From Bugulina stolonifera (lineage: Eukaryota > Bryozoa > Gymnolaemata > Cheilostomatida > Bugulidae), in the NCBI GenBank assembly GCA_935421135.1, contig OW285193.1:8488496-8552495 (forward strand): a stretch of 64,000 nt of DNA, given 5' to 3'. Position 1 is the first letter of the stretch, and the number at the start of each line of letters is the position of its first letter. Positions 22,156 to 33,274 of the stretch are shown here, piece by piece. The notes beneath the pieces are model-generated. The model made no database searches and was not told the origin of the DNA. It saw only the letters and a program-made list of their open reading frames with translations. The position numbers and the translations under genes are program-made.

Positions 22156-22933
22156 ACAAACTACACACACATCTTCCCAGGTTTTTACTTTACACTGTTT
22201 AGGATTTATCCTCTCTCTCTTTGTCAGTGTTTGTAAATCTTACCATGTATAACTAGTGTGTCTGTAGCATTATCACCTCTATATCTAGTCTGCCCTAATT
22301 TTTAGCAATGTGAGAGTAATATAATGTATTTTATTTGATGATTTAATAATCTCCAAGTAAAACCTTGTTCTATAATGCATGCATCGCATACATGCATGTA
22401 TAGTTTATAAATCATGTGTTATAGACCTATAGTGACAAACTGATTTGTCAATTAGATGACTATTTTGTGGTAAATGTTTAGCTAAGGTGCTGAGACTTTC
22501 AATTTAAATTGAGTGAAGTTTTAATTCTCCTCTTTATCAGGTGTATTCTTTGGGCAGTCTTTCCTTACCTTCAGATTGATACTATCATGCAAATTCAGTA
22601 TTAAATAAATAGTTAGTCAGATAATATATTTCAAATCCCGTAAATATTTCCTTGAATAACTTCTAGGGCATTGCAACTTTTTCAATTACATTGATTTAGA
22701 ACACAGAATGCAACCATTGTACGGGAAGTTTTCCAGGAGAGAGCAACTTCAAATTGTAACCAATGTCTTATTCCCAGTTTTCCCATGATTGTGATGTTGT
22801 GATACGAATTGGTTTACACAGAATGATAGGTTGAAGCTCTAGCAATTACCCCGCATCAATCCTGTAAACTAATAAAAGTTTAGGTGGCTGAGTAGAAATA
22901 ATACTTTGAAGCTGTTTCCACTTGAATGTAATG

Positions 22934-23494
22934 CAGCGGTTCCCAACCTTTTTTAGCCTAAGTACCCCTTAGCAGTCATGTAGCAGACAAAGTACCCCTT
23001 TGTAGCCTTTTGTAGTAAACAACGTACCCCTTTGTAAAACTGTGTTTAATCAAGGATTTCTTTTGTTTAATTTGATTAATATTACATTGTACATTATGCG
23101 CATTATCTAAATGTGTCAGCTAAACAAGTGAATACATGTAAATGCAGTATGGTATGAAATTTTGTTTATTAATTATTTAATGATAACTATGTAATGTAAC
23201 TTTCATAGATTGTAGTGTTTTATAGTTTTCACACTGGTTTAGCCCAACTTCATTTGCATCAGCGAGCCATTTGATGTTCAGTTTAGTAAAAAATAATGAT
23301 AATTCATAATTGATTGTCCGTCACAAAAAATCACTGTCCAAAAGGTATTAGGTTGATAACTTATTTTGTACCCCCTATATCTCTAAAATGTACCCCTAGG
23401 GGTACATGTGCCCCAGGTTGGGAACCCCTAGGGGTACATGTGCCCCAGGTTGGGAACCCCTAGGGGTACATGTGCCCCAGGTTGGGAACCCCTG
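22934..23494. mobile_element. Non-autonomous hAT-superfamily element (561 bp) with 8-bp target duplication
   Basis: Terminal inverted repeats CAGCGGTTCCCAACC and GGTTGGGAACCCCTG match the hAT/Charlie style (CAGnGGTTCCCAACC). The flanks are ATGTAATG (22926-22933) and ATCTAATG (23495-23502), an 8-bp target site duplication with one mismatch. Several 'gtaccccttt' subterminal motifs occur inside and no transposase frame is visible. The 3' terminal 32 bp are present three times in tandem (23399-23494). Confidence 0.9.
23399..23494. repeat. Triplicated 32-bp 3' terminus of the hAT element
   Basis: Three exact or near-exact copies of a 32-bp unit that begins ggggtacatgtgcccc and ends with the TIR. 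Each unit also contains a small palindrome (ggggtacatgtgcccc). Confidence 0.95.
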
Positions 23495-24889
23495 ATCTAA
23501 TGAAACTCCAACTGTAGCTTCTTAATGAGATTCAGTGTTAGGTATTCCAAGGGGGATATAATTCTTGTCAGAAACTCGGGACAGTTTTATTAATTCTAAA
23601 GGAAGTTTCATCTGAAATATCACATCGTCAGCAGAAGTTTGGAATTGTTATTGGTAGCGTCACTTCAAAATTTCTCTACTACTCTATAATGACTCACAAT
23701 TTGTGCTTTTATGCCTAACATGCAATTTTATATCCACTTTGATGAAAAAGGCGTTTTAGTTTAATGGTATGAAATTTGCAAGTTTAAAATGTAATTCTTG
23801 TGGAATTCGTTCTCTTTTCCACCTTTTTACCTGTTACTGGGATTTTTGAACATTTTATGCCATCCATACCTTAGCTGCAATGCCATGCAGGATACGGGAA
23901 GATAACTCCATTGTTATCCCTGTTGTAAATATTATGTTGCTAATATAATATTAGCAACACAACATTGATAATATTACATGCATAATACTTAGCAAATACT
24001 AAATCGTATGACATTGAAGGTGCAGGTGAGGCTAGATTTTGGGGTAAAAGTGAAGCAAACTCAGTCGTAGTTTCATACTGGACTTGAAAAGGGCTGCCCA
24101 TTTCTCTGCAAAATTGGGAGTTGGGGCTATAATAAACCACTTTTATGTTATTGACTACTGATGTCGGTAAAATTTGGTAAACTCCATGTAGCACTTAGTG
24201 CGCGTATAGTAAAACCATAGTGTGGTTAACAGCCAATGATATGGCTGCAAGCGACTGTGTACCCCTGTATAGAAGGAACGAAATAAGGTGCTAATGCAAT
24301 GTACAGAACAACAAAATTGTCAGTATCCCTGCAATAAGGTGTGTTGCTGACTGTAGACCTAGCCCAGGGATGCGTACTGGCAGGTTGAAAGCCCATGAAG
24401 TTGTCAATATCAGTGCACTATTTCCGTAATCATATGGTGGGATATATAGACATGCAGCAGGTTATCCATTATGCTAATACTAATGCATGCATACTATGCA
24501 TATACTAATTGTAAAAGGCACACACTTTCACCCTATTCAGCAACGTCATCATGATGAAGCACATTTTTATGCACAATACTCTATGCAACTACTAGCATTA
24601 TTTCATTGCACAACTACAATAATTATATTGTGCATATCAACCAAACCTGCATGGATTTCAATGATACTGCTGTAATCTATATTATCACAAAGTTGAGACT
24701 GATAACTATATGTATATAGCAGGATAATGCAAACGATGATGGAGCATATTTCTATAGCAAACAATAATACACTTCTATTGGACAATGTACTATGCAACTA
24801 CTAGCATTATTTCATTGCACACTGTGAGGTATAAAAAGCAGATAGTTGCCTGCTAGAAATCATTAACTAGTAGAGGCTTGCTGCTGTGT

Positions 24890-25115
24890 AGTGTACTACT
24901 CCACTACTACTACTCCATTACTACTACTCCATTACTACTACTCCATTACTACTACTCCATTACTACTACTCCATTACTACTACTCCATTACTACTACTCC
25001 ATTACTACTACTCCATTACTACTACTCCATTACTACTACTCCATTACTACTACTCCATTACTACTACTCCATTACTACTACTCCATTACTACTACTCCAT
25101 TACTACTACTACTAC
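24890..25115. repeat. 14-bp minisatellite (CCATTACTACTACT)n
   Basis: About fifteen nearly perfect copies of ccattactactact, about 600 bp upstream of the reductase start codon. The long open frames across it come from the repeat and are not evidence of a gene. Confidence 0.95.
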
Positions 25116-25729
25116 TTACTCAGTGTTGGTATTCATATTGGGCTGTTGCAGCAAGGAGTCATTGCAGGTCATATTGGTGAGTAAACAGTAAGCTATAGCT
25201 ACTAGTGTAAACCGTCATAATTGAATTGAATATGGATAGGCATAAAACTGCTGTTACCACACAGTATTGTAACCATGTTGCATGTTCTCACCCAACAAAG
25301 TTGGAAAAGAGAATGCTCTGAACAAGCAGTCACTTGCTATTATTTACTAATAAATTTTATTGTTTTGTTTCCCAGTATGTCAGTAATTGTACTGTCATCA
25401 TTGACAGAGGAAAACAAATTTATTCTACTGTATTTTGTATCGGAACCCAGCGATATATAGCTTTAGCATCAGGCCGTTTAGTATGAAACTAGTTAACAAA
25501 GCCGCACTAACTAGGTACGAGCCTTCAAATTACAATGTGCTCTAGTGGGCCATAGAATCTGATGTAAAGTCTAGTGGTTGGTGATAACTGGTGTTTTACC
25601 AGTCATATTTACTATAACCTGCAGGTATTTATTATAATATTACCTGCACCATGTTTATTTTACAGTGTATATTGTAATGGTAACAATGAATGCCATTATT
25701 TGTAGAAAACTTACACAAGAAAGGAGACT

Positions 25730-28700
25730 ATGGCGCCCAAGACTGTTATTGAAGAAGATGGTACTATCAAAGGGTTCTTTGATTGGGTAAAACGTATGTA
25801 TTTTGTCTACCAGGTGTTCAATTAGCTTTTACATTATTATATTATGGTTATATGACAAAATAATATAGAGTGGTGAGTACAGAACGGAACAAATTGTAGT
25901 ATTCTGGTAATTACATATGTTTTTGTTGGAATGATGACGTGGGGTGTGGAATATGCTGCTGAGTAGCCAATTAACTCGTTTACAGGTGACGGGAGCACAG
26001 AGTTCCAACCAGCTGCCGGCAGATACCATCTGTATGGTCAGCATCTCTGTCCATTCTCTAACCGTGCGACCATTGGCAGAGTTCTCAAAGGCTTAGAATC
26101 GGCTATTACTTATAACAACATGGACTACGTGCTACCTGAGGGTCCTGGATGGAAGTTCAGTCCTGAAGTTAGTTGCCTAAAATAATTATCTTGAAAAATT
26201 AAAATCACAACTATATTGACTTGTGATTGAACCGATTATTTTTGCATAATATTATGCATTAAATGAGCGAAATCAAACACAAAGAATGCTGTCTTTGTAT
26301 CTTCACTACATTTTAAGTCAGCCATCTGGTGTGTGCCTCTTAGGTGGTTCTATGAGAGAGTGGCTAGTACCAGTTAGCCACTCTCTCATAGGTGGTTCTA
26401 TGAGAGAGTGGCTAGTACCAGTTAGCCACTGGTTTCCTGCCTTTATAGTCCTTTTCTTGACTTAGTGTTATACTTGTAAATTCAAATGTACCAGTACCAG
26501 TAGAATGTGTACAATATTGACACCATTATAACAACACTATGCATATTTGTTGGTTACCAGTGATTGATATGTTAGGCAAACAGTGATTACGCAATCATCA
26601 GTATATCTGGCTTGGTACAACAGCCATTTAGATCGCATGAGAAAATTATTATCAATATGATATTAAAATAATATTGCCGGCTTGTGGGTTCCATAATCAG
26701 TCAACCTCTGTTACCGTAAATCTTAAACTTGTGACAATATTTTTAAATATCAGCATGCATAGAGTAAAAATTTGTAAACATAAAGCTCTATCAGGTTATA
26801 TATACATGTAGGTGTTTATTTGTTCGATAATTTACCTCATGGATATTGTATCTTTTTCTTAATGTATATCTGTAGAAAGAAGGATGTGATGCGGATTCTG
26901 TAAATGGTTGTTCTCTCCTCCGAGAGGTATATGATGCTTCTGCCAAGAAGCTTGGAGCCACTGGTGAGGTTATATTACCCTAGCATAATTAGTGTTAGTT
27001 AGGTTTTAGTACAGTACACAGTACATATTCCTTTTGAAGCAATGGCTGAGCAACTAGATTGTATTGACCACTGTCTACTCTTCAACAGGTTACTCTGGTA
27101 CTGTATCGGTACCTGTGCTCTATGATAAGAAACTTGGTCGTATCGTCAGCAATGATTCAGCCAGTATACTCCGCATGTTCAACAGCGAGTTTAATGAATT
27201 CAGTGCTACACCTGATCAGGCTGGTTTAGATTTGTTTCCCTCTGCACTTCAGTCAAGTATTGAGGAAGCAGAGGCATGGCTACATCCGTAAGTGTTTTCT
27301 GTGTGCTAATAGTTTGCTATAAGAGCAGACCTATCACTCTTTTACCTGCACCTTTACCTGCATGTATCCTCCAATATACATGCACTTATTCTATGTACGT
27401 GTGGGAGATGCATTAGTGGAAAGTTGATTTGGCCATTCTATCACTTCCTCACGTCATTTCTCCAAACGCAGCTAAGAGATTTTATAGATAGTAACTTGTT
27501 TTATTTTGTTTTGTAGGTCAAATGATATACATGTATGTGATATATAGGGTGTACACTGTATATATTGTTTTCATATTCTTTGGTATTAATATGACATGTG
27601 TTGTATACGATAGTGTTGTACTGATATGTACTTATATATTGGAGTACAATAACATATGCTGAATTTATAGAGCCATTCTAGTGGGAGTGTATGGACCTGG
27701 TATGTCAAAGACCCAGGAAGCTTACAATGCAGCCATCAACAATCTGTTCAATGGCCTGGATAAGGTACACATAAAGTTGATAATAATAATAATATTTGTG
27801 GTGCCAAATACAATTCTTTAACATGACTGGCCAATAGCAGAGCTAGTCGAGGGGCCACCACGGCTCTTAGAGTTGGATATTATTATAGTTCAATATGGCA
27901 CAGCTAAGAGACGGTGTCCTCACGACCTCTTGGATGGACCTGGGTCGCAAATAAAAATCACAAGATGGCCGTCCGACCCAGGTCAGAAGGGCTATTGGCC
28001 TGGGATTTTGCTTGGCCGGACGAAACCATCCCTAGCTCATCGGCACACCTGATTTCTTCGTGCGAAAATGAGGATTTCACGTTTGGCCCAGGCCGGTGTG
28101 TTCGCGACCCTGTGATGGATGTGTGCCGAAAAATATTTTCGTAAATCGGCCTGGGTCTGAAGTTTAGGTCGCGAAGACACCTAGTGCTGCAAGACTGGAG
28201 TGACTAGCACTAGACCGCTCAGCCACCAACACCTAAATTAAAATTAGATCTTACCAACTGAATATTTTAAATTCTGTTATAATTTTGAAAATCATAGAAT
28301 GGTAAGTCATAGTGAATGCAAGTTTTGAATTGGCATTTCTTTATAAAATTCCAAGTACATGTAGTTACTAGTTAGCAAGAGTGATCAAACTGCCTATGTA
28401 ACTATCATTGGCATACATATATTCAAGGCACAAGTTTGCACTAAATGCGTAACAAGAGAAGTTATTTTATATATTATAGTGTAGCGAATACTTCGCGAAT
28501 CTTCGATAACTAAGAGTTGTCCTCTCTCCACTTTGTAAGTTATCCGCTCTTACCCCAAACCCCAACCTCAACATTATAGCCGTCTCTTAGCATGTATTTA
28601 GTATCTGTTAATTTTAATACATCTATATCCTGTGTGTATATCTGTTTGCAGGCAGAAGGTATCTTGTCTAAGAGTAGATACTTAGTGGGGAAACAACTCA

Positions 28701-29711
28701 CAGAGGCCGATATTAGATTGTTCGTAACCCTTGTTAGGTTTGATGCTGTATACTCACAGCTGAGGTGTACCAAGAAAAGGATTGTGGGTAAGCAGTATAT
28801 GAATAAATAACACATGCAATATATTGTAACTGAACAAGCCATACAATATTCTGACATTTTGTGTGCATGTATATTCTAGTCTCGTCGTGCAATGCATTTG
28901 TGTTAGTAATACATTGTATATGAGATTATAAGGCATTTCGATTGTTTCAAAATTTGTCTATTTTTATCATGTGAGTGGTATCAGACTATGAAACCAGACA
29001 GGGGTCAAATCGTTGGTGAATTTGTAGATATTAGATATTCATAATCTATGAACAGATACTTTAGTAGTTTACCATCCTCATGCTACTTCCTGTTTGGAAT
29101 ATTTTACAGATTATCCAGCTCTGTGGGGCTACGTTAGAGATATCTACCAGACAAGGAATATCAAATCGGTGGTTGACTTTGATCAGATCATAAAAGGATA
29201 TTTTGTAAGTTAAACATAATACGTACATGTACATGGAGTGTTTGATTTTACTCTACCAGCTGATCATCAACTCAATATTTTTATGGTTACTATAATTATT
29301 TAGTATTTCTGTCCTACCAATAAAACCTGCAGTCTATGGTATGTTTACATAAATTGTTTTTTTAAATTGTCTGATGGAATCATAAAATGTCGTTGTACAT
29401 TGTGTTCATGTGAAGATACCAATTTCTTCTGGAGATTTGAGACTTTGTGAAGATATTTGAAACATGTCACAGTGATATTATTTAATTTTATCATAAACTA
29501 TTACTAATAGCATAACGTAGGCGTTTATATGCTTTAGCAGTTATACCAGTCGACATACTACGTATGTGCAGAATATTGTACGTATTTTATATGTGTGTTG
29601 TTACTTGTGTTGTAGTTGTCAAAATATACCAAACCAATAAATCCACATGGGATTGTGCCAGCCCTTCCTAGCATAGATTTCAACTCTCCCCACAATAGAG
29701 AAAAGATGTGA
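25730..29711 (+). CDS. Glutathionyl-hydroquinone reductase (ECM4/YqjG-type GST), 317 aa, eight exons
   Basis: Exons 25730-25793, 25986-26167, 26876-26963, 27089-27287, 27671-27764, 28652-28787, 29110-29204 and 29616-29711 (TGA) total 954 nt with consistent phases. These enzymes reduce glutathionyl-hydroquinones through a catalytic cysteine in a thioredoxin-like N-terminal domain. Here the motif is YGQHLCPFSNRA, with Cys43 followed by Pro-Phe-Ser-Asn-Arg where bacterial and fungal enzymes usually have CPWAHR. Further family marks are LPEGPGWKFS, VPVLYDKKLGRIVSNDS, IRMF-type ILRMFNSEFNEF, RYLVGKQLTEADIRLFVTL (C-terminal GST domain) and an end with INPHGIVPALP. No signal peptide is seen, so it is probably cytosolic. 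AATAAA at 29908-29913. The class is common in bacteria, fungi and plants and patchy in animals. Confidence 0.93.
26343..26430. repeat. Hairpin with 17-bp perfect arms, partly duplicated in tandem
   Basis: At 26350-26391 the arms ctatgagagagtggcta and tagccactctctcatag pair perfectly around gtaccagt. A 48-bp tandem duplication repeats the left arm and loop at 26391-26430, but the right arm of that second copy breaks off. It lies in an intron of the reductase gene. Confidence 0.9.
27780..28235 (-). repeat. Probable tRNA-derived SINE in a reductase intron
   Basis: Read on the minus strand, the element starts near 28234 with GGTGGCTGAGCGGTCTAG, a good RNA polymerase III A box of the Leu/Ser tRNA type. 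A weak B-box-like stretch follows at about 28164-28178, then a GC-richer body, and a short (taa)n-like tail at about 27780. The base composition is clearly different from the surrounding intron. Confidence 0.55.
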
Positions 29712-30340
29712 TGGAGCACTGGAGTAGCCTCACAGTAACAATCATTGTATATACTGAAGATGTGAGGTCTGTACTAGTGGACTGATACAATCACAATGGC
29801 CTGTAGCACTAACTTGCCAAAGGATCAAAAATTCTTAATGTAAATTATTACTTACACAATTGTGTTCTTATATTATGTTTATATTTTCTGTGTGTAAATA
29901 TCTTAATAATAAACTGTTTGCAGCAATGTTACATGGACTATGTGTTTATTTGCAGGTATGGTAGACACCTGACAATCAATGATAACCAATAGTGTAATCT
30001 AAACATGCTGTTAGTTTTTAGGACAGTGTAGTTGTGATACATGCAATGTACCACAGTAGTAACAAACAGTACATTTGTAGAGGGAAGACAACTCCTCAAA
30101 GTAGGGTACTTGCAACTAGCCTGGGAACCAACGCTGCGGAAAACTGTATAGATTATAATGCCATGTTTCTGAGTAACTGGTATACCCAGTATATGAAGCT
30201 AAATACCACAGTCATTAAGTAATTTTAGTCTGGTGAACTTCGCAGTGGGGTAAACTGGCAGTATAGCTGTGTTGGTATTCTATAATGCAATACATTATGA
30301 TGTCTGACGAGACAGGAGTACACAGTTACACCAACTGAAC

Positions 30341-30817
30341 CATGGGCACTAATAAGCTATTGATCATCATTAGAAGTTGTCCTCTTCCAATTTATCTTCC
30401 TCTTCTTTTTTTTTCAAGAAATTGAAATTCCTTCTACTTGAGCAATGTTTTAACATCAAGAAAATGGGTCACAACTTGCAACCAATTAGTGGTCACTTCA
30501 CAAACCAAGTCAGTGTTATCGATAGGAGTTGTCCTCTCTTTTCATAATAGTCCGAGCGACCAGCACAATGAAAAACGCCAAAGAGCTTGTAGTCGAAACC
30601 TGTTTTTCAAATGGTCATATCTCTGCTATTAGGGCGAGTTGGGACTTGAAATTTGTGTTAAACTACTCCTGATGACTTTGCCCATAGATTTACACAAAAA
30701 ATATTTGGCTAGCAAAAGTTGAGAAAAGTGTGTCATACCCTGGGAGAAAAAAGAAGAGGAAGATAAATTGGGAGAGGACAACTTCTAATTATGATCAATA
30801 GCTTATTAGTGCCCATG
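30341..30817. mobile_element. Foldback TIR element (MITE, 477 bp) with perfect 8-bp target duplication
   Basis: Ends are CATGGGCACTAATAAGC and its reverse complement. The inverted similarity continues inward for about 70 bp (the 'agaagttgtcctctt' region) with gaps. Both flanks read AACTGAAC (30333-30340 and 30818-30825), an exact 8-bp duplication, which points to a hAT-like transposase. There is no coding capacity. Related fragments occur near 39.4 kb and 56.1 kb. Confidence 0.85.
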
Positions 30818-33080
30818 AACTGAACTCTTACTTTGGAAGATGAAGTCGTTTACTGGGAGCCGTCGCTCCTGTCCAATACGTTGTATGTGTTAGCATAGTT
30901 TCCATTATTTTCTAAACTCTAAAATTTCTCTACTGACATGATTGGGGGAAATGATCAATTAGATAGAGCTTCCTCTTTCCCTTCTATAACTGGTAACAGG
31001 GAATAGAGAGCCTTTATTATACAATGCAAGGCATATACTAGACGAATACATAAGCTTTGAAGACTCCGAACTCGAGAGTTATTAATGGTTTTTAAGACTA
31101 GGTAGATTGACTGTTATGATTCAGTTTTGCACACACATACATGTCGTTAGCGTAAGCTCTTCACTTAAAAAATTTAGGTTGGAACAAAATAAATATCCGC
31201 ATACATAAAAACAAAGTAAGGAATCAATAGCTTGGAGTCACACGTGGCGTGGCAAAGATATTCTAGTTAGCAGTTACAATAACATAGCAAACTATACAAC
31301 AGAATATAGCCCCTTAGTAAATCAATAAAGCCTTAGTTCTAGATAATGCACCATGCCAATAGTTAGGCAGACATAATTAGCTCTCCCGTATTCATGTCAA
31401 AAGATGACATTTAGCTATCTTTACTAATCAATAATAAATGCACACTGAATATACACATTTCATGTACAGTCAGTATATTATTCTACTACGCTGAAGGCTA
31501 GAAAACACTCCTCTATGGTGATACTAGAGATAGATTATTAAATGAATCCCTCAACTACCAATGACTGAGTAAGTAATATACTTAGACCATGGTGTATTAA
31601 CTTAGTCTCAATCATAATATAAAAACATTTTATGTAATAGTAAGAGTTAACAAATTTTATTAACAAGTGCTTGTGTGATAATGTGTGGTATTCTATGACC
31701 ATACACCTCCTGAATATGCAATAATTTTATCATATGATTTTCTGACTGATTTTTTATATTTTACACAATTATGATATCTTGCTGCCATTACAGTTTTGCA
31801 CGTTCATAAAGAGCTCGGCCATTGTTAATCAATCAGCTGTGGTAGGCCCCTATATAATAAATATGACCTATGCAAATAGGGGGTAGACCTGCAGAAAAAT
31901 GCTATCCAATGTTGTGAACGGCTAGGGATGATATTGTGGCTTGTCCACTTATGCATGTTCTGTACATGGAGCTGGATTATCCTGGTAAACGACAGCTTTC
32001 CATGTTTAGTTCGCGATAATCTATAACAAACATTGGCATGCTCAGTTATTTTAAAGACTTGCCCGCCATTATTTGCAATATTTGTAGTGGTTGAAGTTTT
32101 AGGGTTTTGTAGATTGGATATTTTGCATACATAGGCTACAGATATGTGAAATATTCAATCATTCGATTGGAACATGGGTTATACTTATTGCACAGCACGG
32201 AATGGTCTGTGAGACTAGTTTTTTGTACTCGTCATCGCGAACAAAATCTGCTTTGAAGCATGGAAAGCTATGATTGAAAAGTTTTCAATAAAAGGGTTTT
32301 TACCTGTTTCAAATGTGACCACGGAAACTGTTCCTTTTTGGGTGTCCTAGAACAAGTATTATGGTGTTACACCAGTGTACCACTAATACATTAGCCCACT
32401 TGTGTACATCTAAAATTGTAAGCTAGTAGGTCACTCAAATAAGTGCCATAGTGGAGAAATTGTGATAACCTTGATTGATGCTTCTGATTGGTCCGATTAG
32501 GTTAGGGTTGGGGTTTGGTAAGGAACCAATGCTACCTAAATTTTAATGCTTCAAATTATGAATCCGAACCTAACTATCAGCCATCACTAGAAGGTGCGCT
32601 GTGTCGCATGGGTAAACATTGCGTGGAGCCAAAAATTAAGTTTCCTGCGGAAAGTAACGCCATAAATTCTTATTTTGGACCACAGGCAAGCTGCTCTGCT
32701 TTTCCACAACATAAAATACATGTAATTAGGCTATACTATTTTAGAGTAGCAACTATTCAACAACTGTTGCTACATTTCACCTGTTTTATAATAATACCAT
32801 CTGTTGTTTTTCTACACTAATTTCTTTGTGATTAATTAAACTAATTTATCTGTTAGTGCACAGCTTGCTCCTGCTCTGCTTAATCGGTGTAAAACATTAT
32901 TAATGGAATCACTATTTTATCTATCACTTTTATGAAACCATTTATTTTTATAGAGGAAACTCTTGTAGAGATTGATAGCATAAATTAAACTATAGTTACA
33001 ATGTGTGGCTGTCATCATTTTCTACAAATTGGTGAAAAAAGTGTCTGCATCTTGTTGTAGGTACACTGAGACTTTGGATA

Positions 33081-33198
33081 CTATGACCTAGATTCCACAT
33101 GACCTAGATTCCACATGGTCTAGATTCCATATGACCTAGATTCCACATGACCTAGATTCCACATGACCTAGATTCCATATGACCTAGATACAATATGA
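33081..33198. repeat. 16-bp tandem repeat (gacctagattccacat)n
   Basis: About seven copies, slightly degenerate, ending about 75 bp before the start codon of the synaptotagmin-like gene. It is therefore in the promoter or 5' UTR. Confidence 0.9.
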
Positions 33199-33274
33199 TT
33201 TACATGTGGATATATGTATGACCAAGAATCCACCCTACCTGAAACAGTGCACAATCTACTAGAGCACCATTACG

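Larger units (their letters stand above)
22156..25729. other. Intergenic region with a hAT element and a minisatellite
   Basis: Contains the DERA 3' UTR, the non-autonomous hAT element at 22934-23494, and the 14-bp minisatellite at 24890-25115. A good donor (attg|gtgagt) near 25174 followed by an acceptor near 25705 suggests that a 5' non-coding exon of the downstream reductase lies just after the minisatellite. This is inference. Confidence 0.5.
29712..33274. other. Intergenic region between reductase and synaptotagmin-like genes
   Basis: Holds the reductase 3' UTR and the 477-bp TIR element at 30341-30817. The rest is AT-rich with no supported exon. A 101-codon frame at 32515-32820 lacks an ATG start and any family resemblance. 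A 16-bp tandem repeat lies at 33081-33198 just before the next gene. Confidence 0.5.

Noticed and set aside
24878..25184. Two overlapping 100-codon frames of Tyr/Leu/Thr repeats
   Set aside because: Both are translations of the 14-bp minisatellite in different frames.
32515..32820. 101-codon open frame between reductase and synaptotagmin-like genes
   Set aside because: It starts without ATG, has no splice partners and resembles no family.
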